Assembly (NCBI RefSeq): GCF_034321785.1
Contig: NZ_JAXLPB010000007.1
Span: 1 to 64,000, forward strand
Source: Fulvimarina uroteuthidis
GTDB lineage: Bacteria; Pseudomonadota; Alphaproteobacteria; Rhizobiales; Rhizobiaceae
Direction of reading: 5' to 3'
DNA: 64,000 nt
Within the stretch, counting starts at the first letter, position 1; each line of letters starts with the position of its first letter. A program made the position numbers and the translations under genes. The notes below the pieces were generated by a model. The model did no database searches. It saw nothing but the letters and a program-made list of their open reading frames with translations, and was not told where the DNA came from. Shown here piece after piece: positions 26,023-33,819 of this stretch.

Positions 26023-27257
26023 GTGTGGCCTCCATGGCTACCGTGAGGGTCATGACCCTGATGGGAACCGTAATCGCCGTGACCTCCTTGGCCCCCCTCA
26101 CCCTGGTGCCTGCCATGTTCGTGATGGCTGCCACCGTGATCGTGATGACCGCCGTGGTCATGGCGCATGTGATCGCCATCATGATCGTGGCCGTCGCGCT
26201 CCTCGTCCGGCTCGTCCATCACCATGGCCAGCATCGATAGCGTCTTGTCATCGAAGCTGTTGAGGACGAGCATTGCCTCGGACCATTCGAGGCCGGGCAG
26301 AAGTGAGGAGAGATGCGCCGATTCCGGCAGTTCCGGCCGCGTCGCTGGTGAGGAACCGCCGGCGACGGCCAAGAGGTCATTGAGACGGGCGCTTAGGTCG
26401 CCCTGCCCTTCGACCGCACCGAGACCGGGTGGGATGGCGAGCATCGCCCCCGACCAGCGGATCGCGCGGCCGAGCTTTTCGAGCGTCGACGACGACCGAT
26501 CGCCCGCCACCGCGAGCCGGGTGCGCTGGCCGAGCGCGGGCAGGCCAAGGAGATCGAGAAGCCGAGCAAGCCGCGAGAGCGCGGCCGGAGCATTTTCCTC
26601 CGCCTTTTGCGAAAGCGGCGGACGCAGCACCTTGGCGGCCTGGATCACGTCGCCCTGCAGTGTCATTTCCAACAACAATCCCGGCGGAAACATCGGCAGA
26701 AAGGGACCGAAGCGCGCCGTGTAGGTGTCCAGCGCGAGGCCGTCCCTCAAATCGTCAGAGGTCATCGCCATCGGTCGCCCATAAGGCGTGCCACCCATCA
26801 TGCCCTTGCCGCCCTGGCCATGGGGGCCGATGCCTTCCCAGGGGTTGGGCGGCTCGTCGTGCAAGAGGTCCGGTTCGCTCGGCCGCTCGCCGCTGGCCAG
26901 ATCCTGCCAAAGCCGTTCGAGATGGTCGCGCACCGCCTCGCCCGCATCTTTGTCGCTTTCCAGCGTGCCGCCGCTGAAAATCTCCGCATCCCCCAGCGCC
27001 TCGCCAACCTTCGCATCCCATAGCAGCGTCGCGCGCGGATGCGGCATCTGGTCGTGCAGGCGGCGCAGATCCTCGCGGTCTTCCAGCCGCATGCGCCCGG
27101 CGATCAGCAGGATTGCGGCATGCCGGGGCGTCGCCGCACGCTCGATCCCCGGATCGCAGAAAAGGCGCTCCACGCGCTCGCGCATCCCATCCCCAATCGC
27201 GACGAAAACCGGCACCGGCGCCTCGCGCGCCCATCTCGAAAGGGCGCTCACTGCCAC
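26019..27257 (-). CDS. His-rich protein resembling a cysteine-less NuoB/NuoD relic
   Basis: This 412-aa soluble protein sits where the peripheral arm genes of complex I should be. Residues about 40-80 (TPRHAAILLIAGRM ... LRRLHDQMPHPR) resemble the NuoB segment that precedes its cluster-binding loop, but the N2 cysteines are absent; only one Cys (Cys33) exists in the whole protein. Residues about 150-215 (YGRPMAMTSDDLRDGLALD; GPFLPMFPPGLLLEMTLQGDV) look like a NuoC/D-type or hydrogenase-large-subunit-like segment. The last 55 residues are a His/Gly/Asp tail with about 20 histidines (HDHDGDHMRHDHGGHHDHGG and so on), likely to bind Cu, Ni or Zn. The family assignment is by eye and tentative. Confidence 0.7.
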   Translation of the reverse strand: MAVSALSRWAREAPVPVFVAIGDGMRERVERLFCDPGIERAATPRHAAILLIAGRMRLEDREDLRRLHDQMPHPRATLLWDAKVGEALGDAEIFSGGTLESDKDAGEAVRDHLERLWQDLASGERPSEPDLLHDEPPNPWEGIGPHGQGGKGMMGGTPYGRPMAMTSDDLRDGLALDTYTARFGPFLPMFPPGLLLEMTLQGDVIQAAKVLRPPLSQKAEENAPAALSRLARLLDLLGLPALGQRTRLAVAGDRSSSTLEKLGRAIRWSGAMLAIPPGLGAVEGQGDLSARLNDLLAVAGGSSPATRPELPESAHLSSLLPGLEWSEAMLVLNSFDDKTLSMLAMVMDEPDEERDGHDHDGDHMRHDHGGHHDHGGSHHEHGRHQGEGGQGGHGDYGSHQGHDPHGSHGGHT

Positions 27258-27595
27258 CGGAACAAGCCCTCACGCCAGGCATAGACGATGCCGATGGAAA
27301 GGATCGCGAGGAACATCCCCATTTCCATCATCGCCTTGCCGCCCTCTTCGACGAAGACGACGGCCCAAGGATACATGAACATCATCTCCATCTCGAAGGC
27401 GATGAAGAGGAGCGTCATCGAATAGTAGCGAATGTGATAGCGCTGCCAGGCATGGGTATCCGGCGTGCCGCCTCCAAGAAAAGGTATCTGTTGAGGTGCT
27501 GTTGCCGAGCGCTGGACGCTATGGACTCCTCGAATCCACAACACCGACAGAACTCCGATAATAATGATCCAAGGGACGATCTCCATGCCCAACAC
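27248..27595 (-). CDS. NuoA-like membrane subunit (complex I-like)
   Basis: The 115-aa protein is the first gene of the operon. It matches NuoA in size and in the three-helix layout, with the loop PFLGGGTPDTHAWQRYHIRYYSM and the helix LLFIAFEMEMMFMYPWAVVF, which holds the acidic residues typical of NuoA helix 2. The Cys normally found in the first loop (often G-C-G-x-x-P) is absent here. The start may be ATG 27595 or the second in-frame ATG at 27586. The 177 bp upstream to 27772 is AT-rich and likely carries the promoter. Confidence 0.82.
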   Translation of the reverse strand: MLGMEIVPWIIIIGVLSVLWIRGVHSVQRSATAPQQIPFLGGGTPDTHAWQRYHIRYYSMTLLFIAFEMEMMFMYPWAVVFVEEGGKAMMEMGMFLAILSIGIVYAWREGLFRWQ

Positions 27596-27772
27596 CTCAA
27601 TCGAGTTCAGCAGTTAGACTTCTCGTTCAGCCAACACGCATCTAGAGCGGCAATGCGAGCGAGGCACTATGCAGTTAGACGAATAAAAAACTTAATTATT
27701 TAGCTGCATACCATCTATGGCCTCTTTGGCTTTTACTTGCAGTTCGAGCAGAAATTCACAATAAAATGTATT

Positions 27773-28426
27773 CTATATATTCTTGATGTCTGGGTTTCGA
27801 CCTTTTAACGATTCGATGTACTTATTTGGAAAAAGAATATGATTTGCGGTATTCAGTCCCATATAGGACACAATCTCGTTTGTAAAAGAAGAGCAATTGT
27901 AGGCAACGGCGTGCCAAAGTGGGCGGGATGACTGAAGTTCATTTATGAACGAGTATAGTTTTCTGTATTCACCTAGGGAAAGGGCAATCGTCAGCTCGTT
28001 TTGAAGGTAAGCAATCTCGGTATCACCATCCGAAGGACCTGTCTCGGACGGCACTGGCACCACATGGCCGATAGAGTACGGAACGTCGCTCGTCGAGGCG
28101 GGATGAAGCCCAGCGATCTCTGTCATCGAGGGGATCAGAACACCAGATCGATCGTACGGAATGTTGCCGGCGGAATCGCGTTCACCAAACGCGACAAAGG
28201 AATGCCCGTAGCTTTCTGCATTTCTTGCTCGGAATGAAATAAAATAGGGCTTTTCTAAAAGACCGACTGCACTCTTGCCAGAATATGGAGTAAATCGAAC
28301 TGCGTCCGCAACGCCTTCAGCAGCACTTGAGAGTGCAAGAGAATTGTCGTAGCTTGCCGGTTGTGTGGCAGAGCATGCTGAAATGGCAACAGCACTTAGC
28401 ATCAGAACGAATAATCTATAATTCAT
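27773..28426 (-). CDS. Lipoprotein with a possible permuted papain-like (Lnb/NlpC-type) fold
   Basis: The 217-aa protein has a lipobox ending AISAC (Cys18), so it should be membrane-anchored through lipid. Two motifs suggest a cysteine-peptidase/acyltransferase-like fold of the permuted NlpC/P60-DUF4105 type: GHSFVAFGE (about residue 74) for the histidine and YNCSSFTNEIV (about residue 177) for the cysteine. Codon use is more AT-rich than in its neighbours, which hints at separate transfer. It stands alone between the nuo-like operon and the cytochrome/oxidase pair. Function is not established. Confidence 0.6.
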   Translation of the reverse strand: MNYRLFVLMLSAVAISACSATQPASYDNSLALSSAAEGVADAVRFTPYSGKSAVGLLEKPYFISFRARNAESYGHSFVAFGERDSAGNIPYDRSGVLIPSMTEIAGLHPASTSDVPYSIGHVVPVPSETGPSDGDTEIAYLQNELTIALSLGEYRKLYSFINELQSSRPLWHAVAYNCSSFTNEIVSYMGLNTANHILFPNKYIESLKGRNPDIKNI

Positions 28427-28450
28427 TGCAAGCCCTTAGGGTAAAGGCGA

Positions 28451-28864
28451 TCAAAAGACGCCGTTGGCTTTTTGGACTTCTCGCACATAGGCGACAATGT
28501 CTCGAACTTGGCGAGGCGTGATCCCAGCGACCGGCGGCATGTTTCCGAACTGCCAATGATGGGCACGCGCTCCTTGCGTCGCAGCGATGAGGAAGGCCTG
28601 ATCGCCGTGATGGTTCGGCTCGTAGATCCGGTGGATCAGCGGCGGACCCTGTTTCGTACCCCCGGCATTCTCGCCATGGCACGTGGCGCAATTCTCTTTG
28701 AAAAGATTTTCGCCATAAGCAGCTTGCGCCGACAGTTCAGGGACGGTCACGTCGACGATGTGGTCGGCGGCCGCATCGCCGGGTGACGTCGCCCGCCAGA
28801 TCAGGAACGCGCCGACGGCAACGGCGCCGATGGCTGCGGCGAGTGTTGTTTTGCTGATGTTCAT
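28451..28864 (-). CDS. Membrane-anchored c-type cytochrome
   Basis: The 137-aa protein has an N-terminal signal anchor (LAAAIGAVAVGAFLIWR), a haem-binding ENCATCHGENAGG (Cys59/Cys62/His63) and the Met ligand segment FGNMPPVAGITPRQVRDIVAYVREVQ. It is a mono-haem class I cytochrome facing the periplasm. The ATG at 28864 has a GAGGAAAG ribosome-binding site and follows the oxidase stop by 11 bp. The pair repeats the layout at 14591-16593 (cytochrome plus multicopper oxidase), suggesting that electrons pass between cytochrome c and the copper oxidase. Confidence 0.9.
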   Translation of the reverse strand: MNISKTTLAAAIGAVAVGAFLIWRATSPGDAAADHIVDVTVPELSAQAAYGENLFKENCATCHGENAGGTKQGPPLIHRIYEPNHHGDQAFLIAATQGARAHHWQFGNMPPVAGITPRQVRDIVAYVREVQKANGVF

Positions 28865-28875
28865 CTTTCCTCTCC

Positions 28876-30282
28876 TCAGGCCACTTCGAACCATGTCATC
28901 ATCCCGGAGGCCGAATGCTCCAGCATGTGGCAGTGGAGCAGCCATTTGCCCGGATTGTCGGCGACGAAGGCGATTTCGATCGTCTCGTCGGGAACGGTCA
29001 GAGTGGTGTCGCGCATGGCCTCGTCGCCAGTCGGTTCCCCGTTGCGCGTCAGGACACGGAAATGATGGCCATGCACATGCATCGCATGGGGCCAGCCGGT
29101 CTCATTGCGGATCCTGACGACGGCGGCCTGGCCTTTTGCGAACCGGGCGAGCGGTTTGCCCATGTCGTCGGCGACGCCATTGAAGGCCCAGACATAGCCC
29201 TCGCCGACGAGAGAGCGGATGTCCATCATACGGCCCTTGTGCATGGCTCCGGCCATCCCACCCATCGCACCGCCCTCCATTAGCAGTTCGGTCCGGACTG
29301 CGTCGGAAAGGTCGTCCGGCAGGGAGGGACCCGAGCGTGGCAGGCCGGTGGCTTCGGGGAAGGAGGCGCGCACCGGCTCGCCCGCAACCGCGAATTCCGC
29401 GATCTCCAAAGGGCCGCTATCGGTGTGAACGACCAACGATTTCGGCGTTTCGTCGTCGAGGATGTCGACGAGAAGATCGGTGCGCTGGGCAGGCGCCAGC
29501 CAGACCGGCTCATTCTCCTCGACTAGCGGCACGGGCATGCCGTCGAGGGCGAGGCGGAAGGTGCGCGTTCCCGGCAGGCCCAGCTCCATGATCCGCGCAT
29601 TGGCGGCGTTGATGAGCCGCACGCGGATGCGCTCGTTCGGCCGAACCTCGATCCGTGGCTTGGAGCGGCCGTTGACCGTGACGAAGTTGCCGAGCCGCCC
29701 GCCATGGCTCCAGTCCATCATCTGGCCGAAGCTGTCGTCGATCGAGCCGTCCTCGGTAAGCCGCCAGTCGTCGACGAGGAGAACGAGGTCGCGATCGGCG
29801 CCCTCCCAGGGCTCGGCTTCCTCGACGATCAGCGCGCCGTGCAGGCCGCGGGCGTTCTGCTCCCAGGAGCGATCGTGCGAATGATACCAGTAGGTTCCGG
29901 GATCGGGCGCCGTGAAGTCGTAGGTGAACTGTTCGCCGGGGTCGATCGCCTTCTGCGTGAGGCCGGGCACGCCGTCCATCGCGTTGTCGATGCGGATGCC
30001 GTGCCAGTGGACGCTCGTTGACTGGTTGAGATCGTTCTCGACGACGACCTTCACGCGCTCCCCGGCCTTTGCCCTGAGGACAGGCCCGGGCGCGGTACCG
30101 TCGAAGCCCCAAATCGCCGTCGGCGAGGCGAGATCGGATGGAAGTATCGACGCTGAAGCTCGGCGCGCCGTCAAGACACGGGCCGTCCCGTTCTCTTTCG
30201 ATAGGTCAATGACGCGACCGAAGGCATTCTGGCTGATAACGGCTCCAGCCCCTGCCAAGAAGGCCCTTCGAGATAATTTCAT
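28876..30282 (-). CDS. Multicopper oxidase, Tat-exported
   Basis: The 468-aa protein begins MKLSRRAFLAGAGAV, a classic Tat signal. Copper sites are HWHGIRIDNAMDG (about 93), WYHSHDRSWEQ (about 132), HAMHVHGHHF (about 405) and HCHMLEHSASGMM at the C-terminus with an axial Met. A Met-rich loop (MEGGAMGGMAGAMHKGRMM, about residues 335-353) could recruit Cu(I). It is closest in layout to CueO/laccase-type oxidases of the FtsP/CueO group. The start overlaps the L,D-transpeptidase stop by 4 bp, so all three genes form an operon. Confidence 0.93.
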   Translation of the reverse strand: MKLSRRAFLAGAGAVISQNAFGRVIDLSKENGTARVLTARRASASILPSDLASPTAIWGFDGTAPGPVLRAKAGERVKVVVENDLNQSTSVHWHGIRIDNAMDGVPGLTQKAIDPGEQFTYDFTAPDPGTYWYHSHDRSWEQNARGLHGALIVEEAEPWEGADRDLVLLVDDWRLTEDGSIDDSFGQMMDWSHGGRLGNFVTVNGRSKPRIEVRPNERIRVRLINAANARIMELGLPGTRTFRLALDGMPVPLVEENEPVWLAPAQRTDLLVDILDDETPKSLVVHTDSGPLEIAEFAVAGEPVRASFPEATGLPRSGPSLPDDLSDAVRTELLMEGGAMGGMAGAMHKGRMMDIRSLVGEGYVWAFNGVADDMGKPLARFAKGQAAVVRIRNETGWPHAMHVHGHHFRVLTRNGEPTGDEAMRDTTLTVPDETIEIAFVADNPGKWLLHCHMLEHSASGMMTWFEVA

Positions 30283-31007
30283 AGGGCGGCCATCTTAGAA
30301 CTCGTCTCGATCTGACGCCTGGATGGTCTGACCTTGACCAGTGTTCCATCCGGGACGCGGCTGTAGAGATCGATGATTTCGTGATTGAGAAGCCTGATGC
30401 ATCCCGATGAAACGGCTCGACCGATCGAATTGGCCTCTGGCGAACCATGAATTCGATAAAGCGTGTCGACTCCATCCTGGAAAAGATAAAGTGCTCTGGC
30501 GCCAAGCGGGTTCGAGAGACCTGGCGGCATCCCGCCGTTTGCCGCAGAATACGGCTCCAATTCAGGCTGCCGCTCAATCATTTCCCGTGGGGGCGTCCAG
30601 GTGGGCCATTGCTTCTTGTAATGGACGCGCGCAGAGCCCGACCATGAAAAACCTTGTCGGCCGACACCGATGCCATAGCGCAGAGCCTGACCTCCTTCCT
30701 GGACCAGATAAAGATATTTCTCGTCCGGATCGACCACGAGTGTGCCCGGCTGCTCTCCAGTCGGATCGTCGACAAGCTGCCTCCAATATTGCGGGGCGAC
30801 GACCCCTGGGGGAACGGCAGGAATGGTGAACGGCTCTGAATAGATCGGGCCGTAATAGGTCGGATAGGTCCAAGAGCCCGATGTGGCCTTCTGAAGTCGC
30901 GGTTGGATGTGGGGCGGGACAGAGGCGGCAATTCTATTTGCAGACGTACATCCTCCGAGTGCCAGTAATCCCAAACCCGTCAAGGCAGTCCTGCGCGTAA
31001 AAGGCAA
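30279..31007 (-). CDS. L,D-transpeptidase (YkuD domain)
   Basis: The 242-aa protein forms 3-3 peptidoglycan cross-links or attaches proteins to peptidoglycan. The catalytic motif is HGSPEANSIGRAVSSGCIRLLN, with the active Cys near residue 205. The N-terminus has both twin arginines and a lipobox (TRRTALTGLGLLALGGC), so it may be a lipoprotein. It is the first gene of the operon with a multicopper oxidase and a cytochrome. Copper is known to inhibit L,D-transpeptidases, which may explain the linkage (inference). Confidence 0.9.
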   Translation of the reverse strand: MPFTRRTALTGLGLLALGGCTSANRIAASVPPHIQPRLQKATSGSWTYPTYYGPIYSEPFTIPAVPPGVVAPQYWRQLVDDPTGEQPGTLVVDPDEKYLYLVQEGGQALRYGIGVGRQGFSWSGSARVHYKKQWPTWTPPREMIERQPELEPYSAANGGMPPGLSNPLGARALYLFQDGVDTLYRIHGSPEANSIGRAVSSGCIRLLNHEIIDLYSRVPDGTLVKVRPSRRQIETSSKMAAL

Positions 31008-31028
31008 GATTTTACTCTCCGTTCGAAG

Positions 31029-31056
31029 GGCGCTCCGCTACGGAGAGCGGAGCGCC
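31029..31056. terminator. Strong hairpin between cusF-like gene and L,D-transpeptidase gene
   Basis: A perfect 11-bp stem, GGCGCTCCGCT (31029-31039) with AGCGGAGCGCC (31046-31056), has a 6-nt loop and TTTT on the plus strand. The neighbouring genes run on the minus strand, where the U-tract after the stem is weak (CTTCG), so it may terminate the cusF transcript inefficiently or mark a processing site. Confidence 0.6.
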
Positions 31057-31062
31057 TTTTCG

Positions 31063-31347
31063 TCATTTCATTTCGACAACAGTCAACTTGCCGCGAACCC
31101 GGTCGGCGATGAATTGAACATTGCTGCCCTCTTTGGCCTTTTCGAGCATTGCCGGATCGGCGACTGAAAACACCATCGTCATCCCTGGCATGTCGAGGTT
31201 CGTCAGAGGACCATGCTTGATCGTGATCTTCTTCGCCTTGGCGTCGACCTTCTGAATCGTGCCCTTGGTAAATTCAGCAGCCAACACCGGCATCGCTACC
31301 GAAACGGAAAGCGCTGCTGCCAGGCCAAGCTTGATGATCGTCTTCAT
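31063..31347 (-). CDS. CusF-like periplasmic copper-binding protein
   Basis: The 94-aa protein has a signal peptide (LAAALSVSVAMPVLAAE) and a CusF/CopK-type OB fold. The metal site segment is HGPLTNLDMPGMTMVFSV. Escherichia coli CusF binds Cu(I) through one His, two Met and a cation-pi Trp; here the position of the Trp (NWPEMTM in CusF) is taken by Met (DMPGMTM). The His and both later Met residues are kept. It probably carries Cu(I)/Ag(I) in the periplasm. It ends the copper operon that starts near 35525. Confidence 0.9.
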   Translation of the reverse strand: MKTIIKLGLAAALSVSVAMPVLAAEFTKGTIQKVDAKAKKITIKHGPLTNLDMPGMTMVFSVADPAMLEKAKEGSNVQFIADRVRGKLTVVEMK

Positions 31348-31381
31348 TTTGGGATTCCCTTAGTAGCGTTGTTTATAGGGC

Positions 31382-31768
31382 TCAAAGCAAGCCGTAGTCG
31401 GAACCAGGAACGATAAAATTCCAACCAAGCGGCGATGTCGCGACTGGTCCCTGGTTGTGGTACTTGTCGACCTTGACGTTTGTGCGGGATTGTTCCTCCG
31501 CACGCTCGATGCCGTATTCTGAGCCAGGCATGAGGTTGTGATCGGAAAGGACCGACGAGGAGGTCGAATAACCAAACGTCTGAGGCGTATGCTGCAGCGT
31601 TGTGTGGTTCGCAGTGCCTGGGGCCAAATGGGCTCCTTCAGCAATCGCATTCCGCTCTGCGACCTCATGAGCCTCGATTCCAGTTTCCGATCCGGGCACC
31701 AGACCTCCAGCGTTGCTCGCGGTTGATGCAATAACAGCTGCTACGGTAGCGACGACGAGGACGCGCAT
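31382..31768 (-). CDS. Small secreted protein with three PGS(E/D)xGI repeats
   Basis: This 128-aa protein has a short signal peptide (VVATVAAVIASTASNAGG). The mature part contains three copies of one motif: VPGSETGIE (residue 24), MPGSEYGIE (80) and VPGSDYGL (120, C-terminal). Between them are His-containing linkers (ANHTTLQHTPQ; VDKYHNQ). The motif also appears as VPGSDASA in the small secreted protein at 8055-8354. No known domain was recognised. Its place between a cupredoxin and CusF suggests a metal-related periplasmic role. Confidence 0.7.
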   Translation of the reverse strand: MRVLVVATVAAVIASTASNAGGLVPGSETGIEAHEVAERNAIAEGAHLAPGTANHTTLQHTPQTFGYSTSSSVLSDHNLMPGSEYGIERAEEQSRTNVKVDKYHNQGPVATSPLGWNFIVPGSDYGLL

Positions 31769-31804
31769 TATTTACTTCCTTTTCAGAATTGGTGTTAGGA
31801 TGTG

Positions 31805-32293
31805 TTATTTCGAAGCGACGGTCAGCGGCCCGTGCATGCCGGACTCGTAGTGTCCGGGAATAAGGCAGGCGAACTCGAAGCTTCCCGGCTTGGTGAAGCT
31901 CCAGATAATTTCTCCCGAATTAGCCGGTTCAAGACGGATCGCGTTTGCATCCGCATGTTCCATCTCCGGGAATTTTTCCATCAACGCCTTGTGCTCTTGG
32001 ATTTCGTCCTCGGAATCCATAACGAATTCATGGTCGGTTTCGCCTTCGTTCACGATCTTGAAGCGAACCGTTTCGCCTGCCCTGACCTTAATGGCCGCAG
32101 GCTCGAACAGCATCGCGCCATCGTCGTTTTCTGACATGACGACCTCGATCGTCCGTGCCACATCAGCCACCTTGCCTGCCTTGCCAATGGCCATTTCGTC
32201 GTCATGTCCTCCGGAATGGCTTCCTGCCGCATAGGCTGGAAGGGCAAGGAGGCTGAAGGCTCCGACAGAAAGGGCGGTAAGATATGCTCTCAT
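31805..32293 (-). CDS. Periplasmic cupredoxin-like copper protein
   Basis: The 162-aa protein has a signal peptide and a His-rich start to the mature chain (GSHSGGHDDEM). Type-1 copper ligands are visible: His in ETDHEFVMD, then Cys, His and Met in FACLIPGHYESGMHG. This is the blue-copper plastocyanin/azurin fold. It is likely an electron or copper carrier for the neighbouring CopA-type oxidase and follows it by 48 bp on the same strand. Confidence 0.92.
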   Translation of the reverse strand: MRAYLTALSVGAFSLLALPAYAAGSHSGGHDDEMAIGKAGKVADVARTIEVVMSENDDGAMLFEPAAIKVRAGETVRFKIVNEGETDHEFVMDSEDEIQEHKALMEKFPEMEHADANAIRLEPANSGEIIWSFTKPGSFEFACLIPGHYESGMHGPLTVASK

Positions 32294-32341
32294 TTATATT
32301 TTTCCTCGGTTTGATGATGAGTACCTGTCAAGTTCCGGCTT

Positions 32342-33730
32342 CTAGTGGCCAGAATGATCGCTGCCCGACATCTTGATTTGGCGGACATCCGATTTTCTAA
32401 AAGCTGATCCATCCGCGCTTCCAGCAGGGGCAGATGGAGCGGCAGCTAGTGCCCCGGTCCATTCGTAGGCGACTGTTCCATTAGGGAACTCGTAATCGCC
32501 CGGATCGGCGTAATCGTCGGCCGCGAGCCCGTCGCGAACTTTCATAACCGAGAACATGCCGCCCATCTCAAGCGAGCCGAACTGACCCCAACCTCCCATC
32601 ATCGGGATCGTGTTTTCTGGGAGCGGCATGGCCATCTCGGCCATTTCCGCCATGCCGGTCTCGCCCATCGGCATGTAGTCCGGCTGGACCTTGCGGATCA
32701 TCGCCGAGACCTTCGCCTTGTTGGCGCCCATGGGCGTCGGAATGTCATGGCCCATGGCATTCATCGTGTGATGCGCCTTGTGGCAATGCAGCGCCCAGTC
32801 GCCGGGATGAACCGCATCGAACTCGTAGGCTCGCATCGCGCCGACGGGAATATCGATCGTCACCTCCGGCCAGCGGGCCTCCGGACGAACCCAGCCACCA
32901 TCGGTGCAGGTCACCTCAAAATCATAGCCGTGCATGTGGATCGGATGATTGGTCATGGTCAGGTTGCCGACCCGCACCCGCACCCGGTCGTTCGTCGCCG
33001 CAACCATCGGCGCGACATCGGGGAACACCCGCGCATTGATCGCCCAAAGATTGAAGTCAGTCATCTCCATGACCTTCGGCATGTAAGCACCTGGATCGAT
33101 GTCGTAGGACGACAGCATGAAGACGTAGTCCCGATCGACCGGCATGAAGGTCGGGTCCTTCGGATGGATGATGAACATCCCCATCATGCCCATCGCCATT
33201 TGCACCATCTCGTCGCCGTGCGGGTGATACATGAAGGTGCCGCTTTTGACGGCGTCAAACTCGTAGACGAAGGTTTTGCCGGAGGGGATGCCCGGCTGTG
33301 TCAGGCCGGCGACCCCGTCCATTCCGCAAGGCAGGATGATGCCGTGCCAATGGACGGTGGTATGCTCGCGCAGCTTGTTCGACACGAAAATGCGCACCCG
33401 GTCTCCCTCGACGCATTCGATCGTCGGCCCTGGGGCTTGACCGTTATAGCCCCACAGATAGGCCGTCATCCCTTCGCCCATCTCGCGCTCGACGGGTTCG
33501 GCAACGAGATGGAATTCCTTCACACCATTGTTCATGCGGAAGGGTAACGACCATCCGTTAAGTGTCACCACCGGTCTGTAGTCGGGTCCCGCTACTGGAA
33601 GCAGCGGTGGCTGTGTTTCAGCGCTTTCCATGATCGGGGCTTCGGGCAGGCCCATCGCGGAAGTCTTCGACCAAGTGGCGGCACTCGCCAGAGCGACGCT
33701 GGCACCGAGGAAACTACGTCTGGAAACCAT
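32342..33730 (-). CDS. Multicopper oxidase of CopA type
   Basis: The 462-aa protein starts MVSRRSFLGASVAL, a Tat signal. Copper motifs are HWHGIILPCGMDG, MYHPHGDEMVQMAMGMMGM, HPIHMHGYDFEV and HCHKAHHTMNAMGHDIP. The C-terminal HCHKAHH lacks the usual H-C-H-I-x-x-H spacing and is followed by a Met-rich region (GMAEMAEMAMPLP; MMGGWGQFGSLEMGGMF), as in copper-resistance CopA oxidases. It probably oxidises and sequesters periplasmic copper. An upstream in-frame extension from 33805 lacks a signal and is rejected. Confidence 0.9.
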   Translation of the reverse strand: MVSRRSFLGASVALASAATWSKTSAMGLPEAPIMESAETQPPLLPVAGPDYRPVVTLNGWSLPFRMNNGVKEFHLVAEPVEREMGEGMTAYLWGYNGQAPGPTIECVEGDRVRIFVSNKLREHTTVHWHGIILPCGMDGVAGLTQPGIPSGKTFVYEFDAVKSGTFMYHPHGDEMVQMAMGMMGMFIIHPKDPTFMPVDRDYVFMLSSYDIDPGAYMPKVMEMTDFNLWAINARVFPDVAPMVAATNDRVRVRVGNLTMTNHPIHMHGYDFEVTCTDGGWVRPEARWPEVTIDIPVGAMRAYEFDAVHPGDWALHCHKAHHTMNAMGHDIPTPMGANKAKVSAMIRKVQPDYMPMGETGMAEMAEMAMPLPENTIPMMGGWGQFGSLEMGGMFSVMKVRDGLAADDYADPGDYEFPNGTVAYEWTGALAAAPSAPAGSADGSAFRKSDVRQIKMSGSDHSGH

Positions 33731-33819
33731 TGTAATGCCTTTCAAATCTACGCATCGCCTTGGCGATCTGCCTTGTTGTGGAGATTCCAGTAACTGGAAG
33801 GTCAAGGAATGTGTGACAT

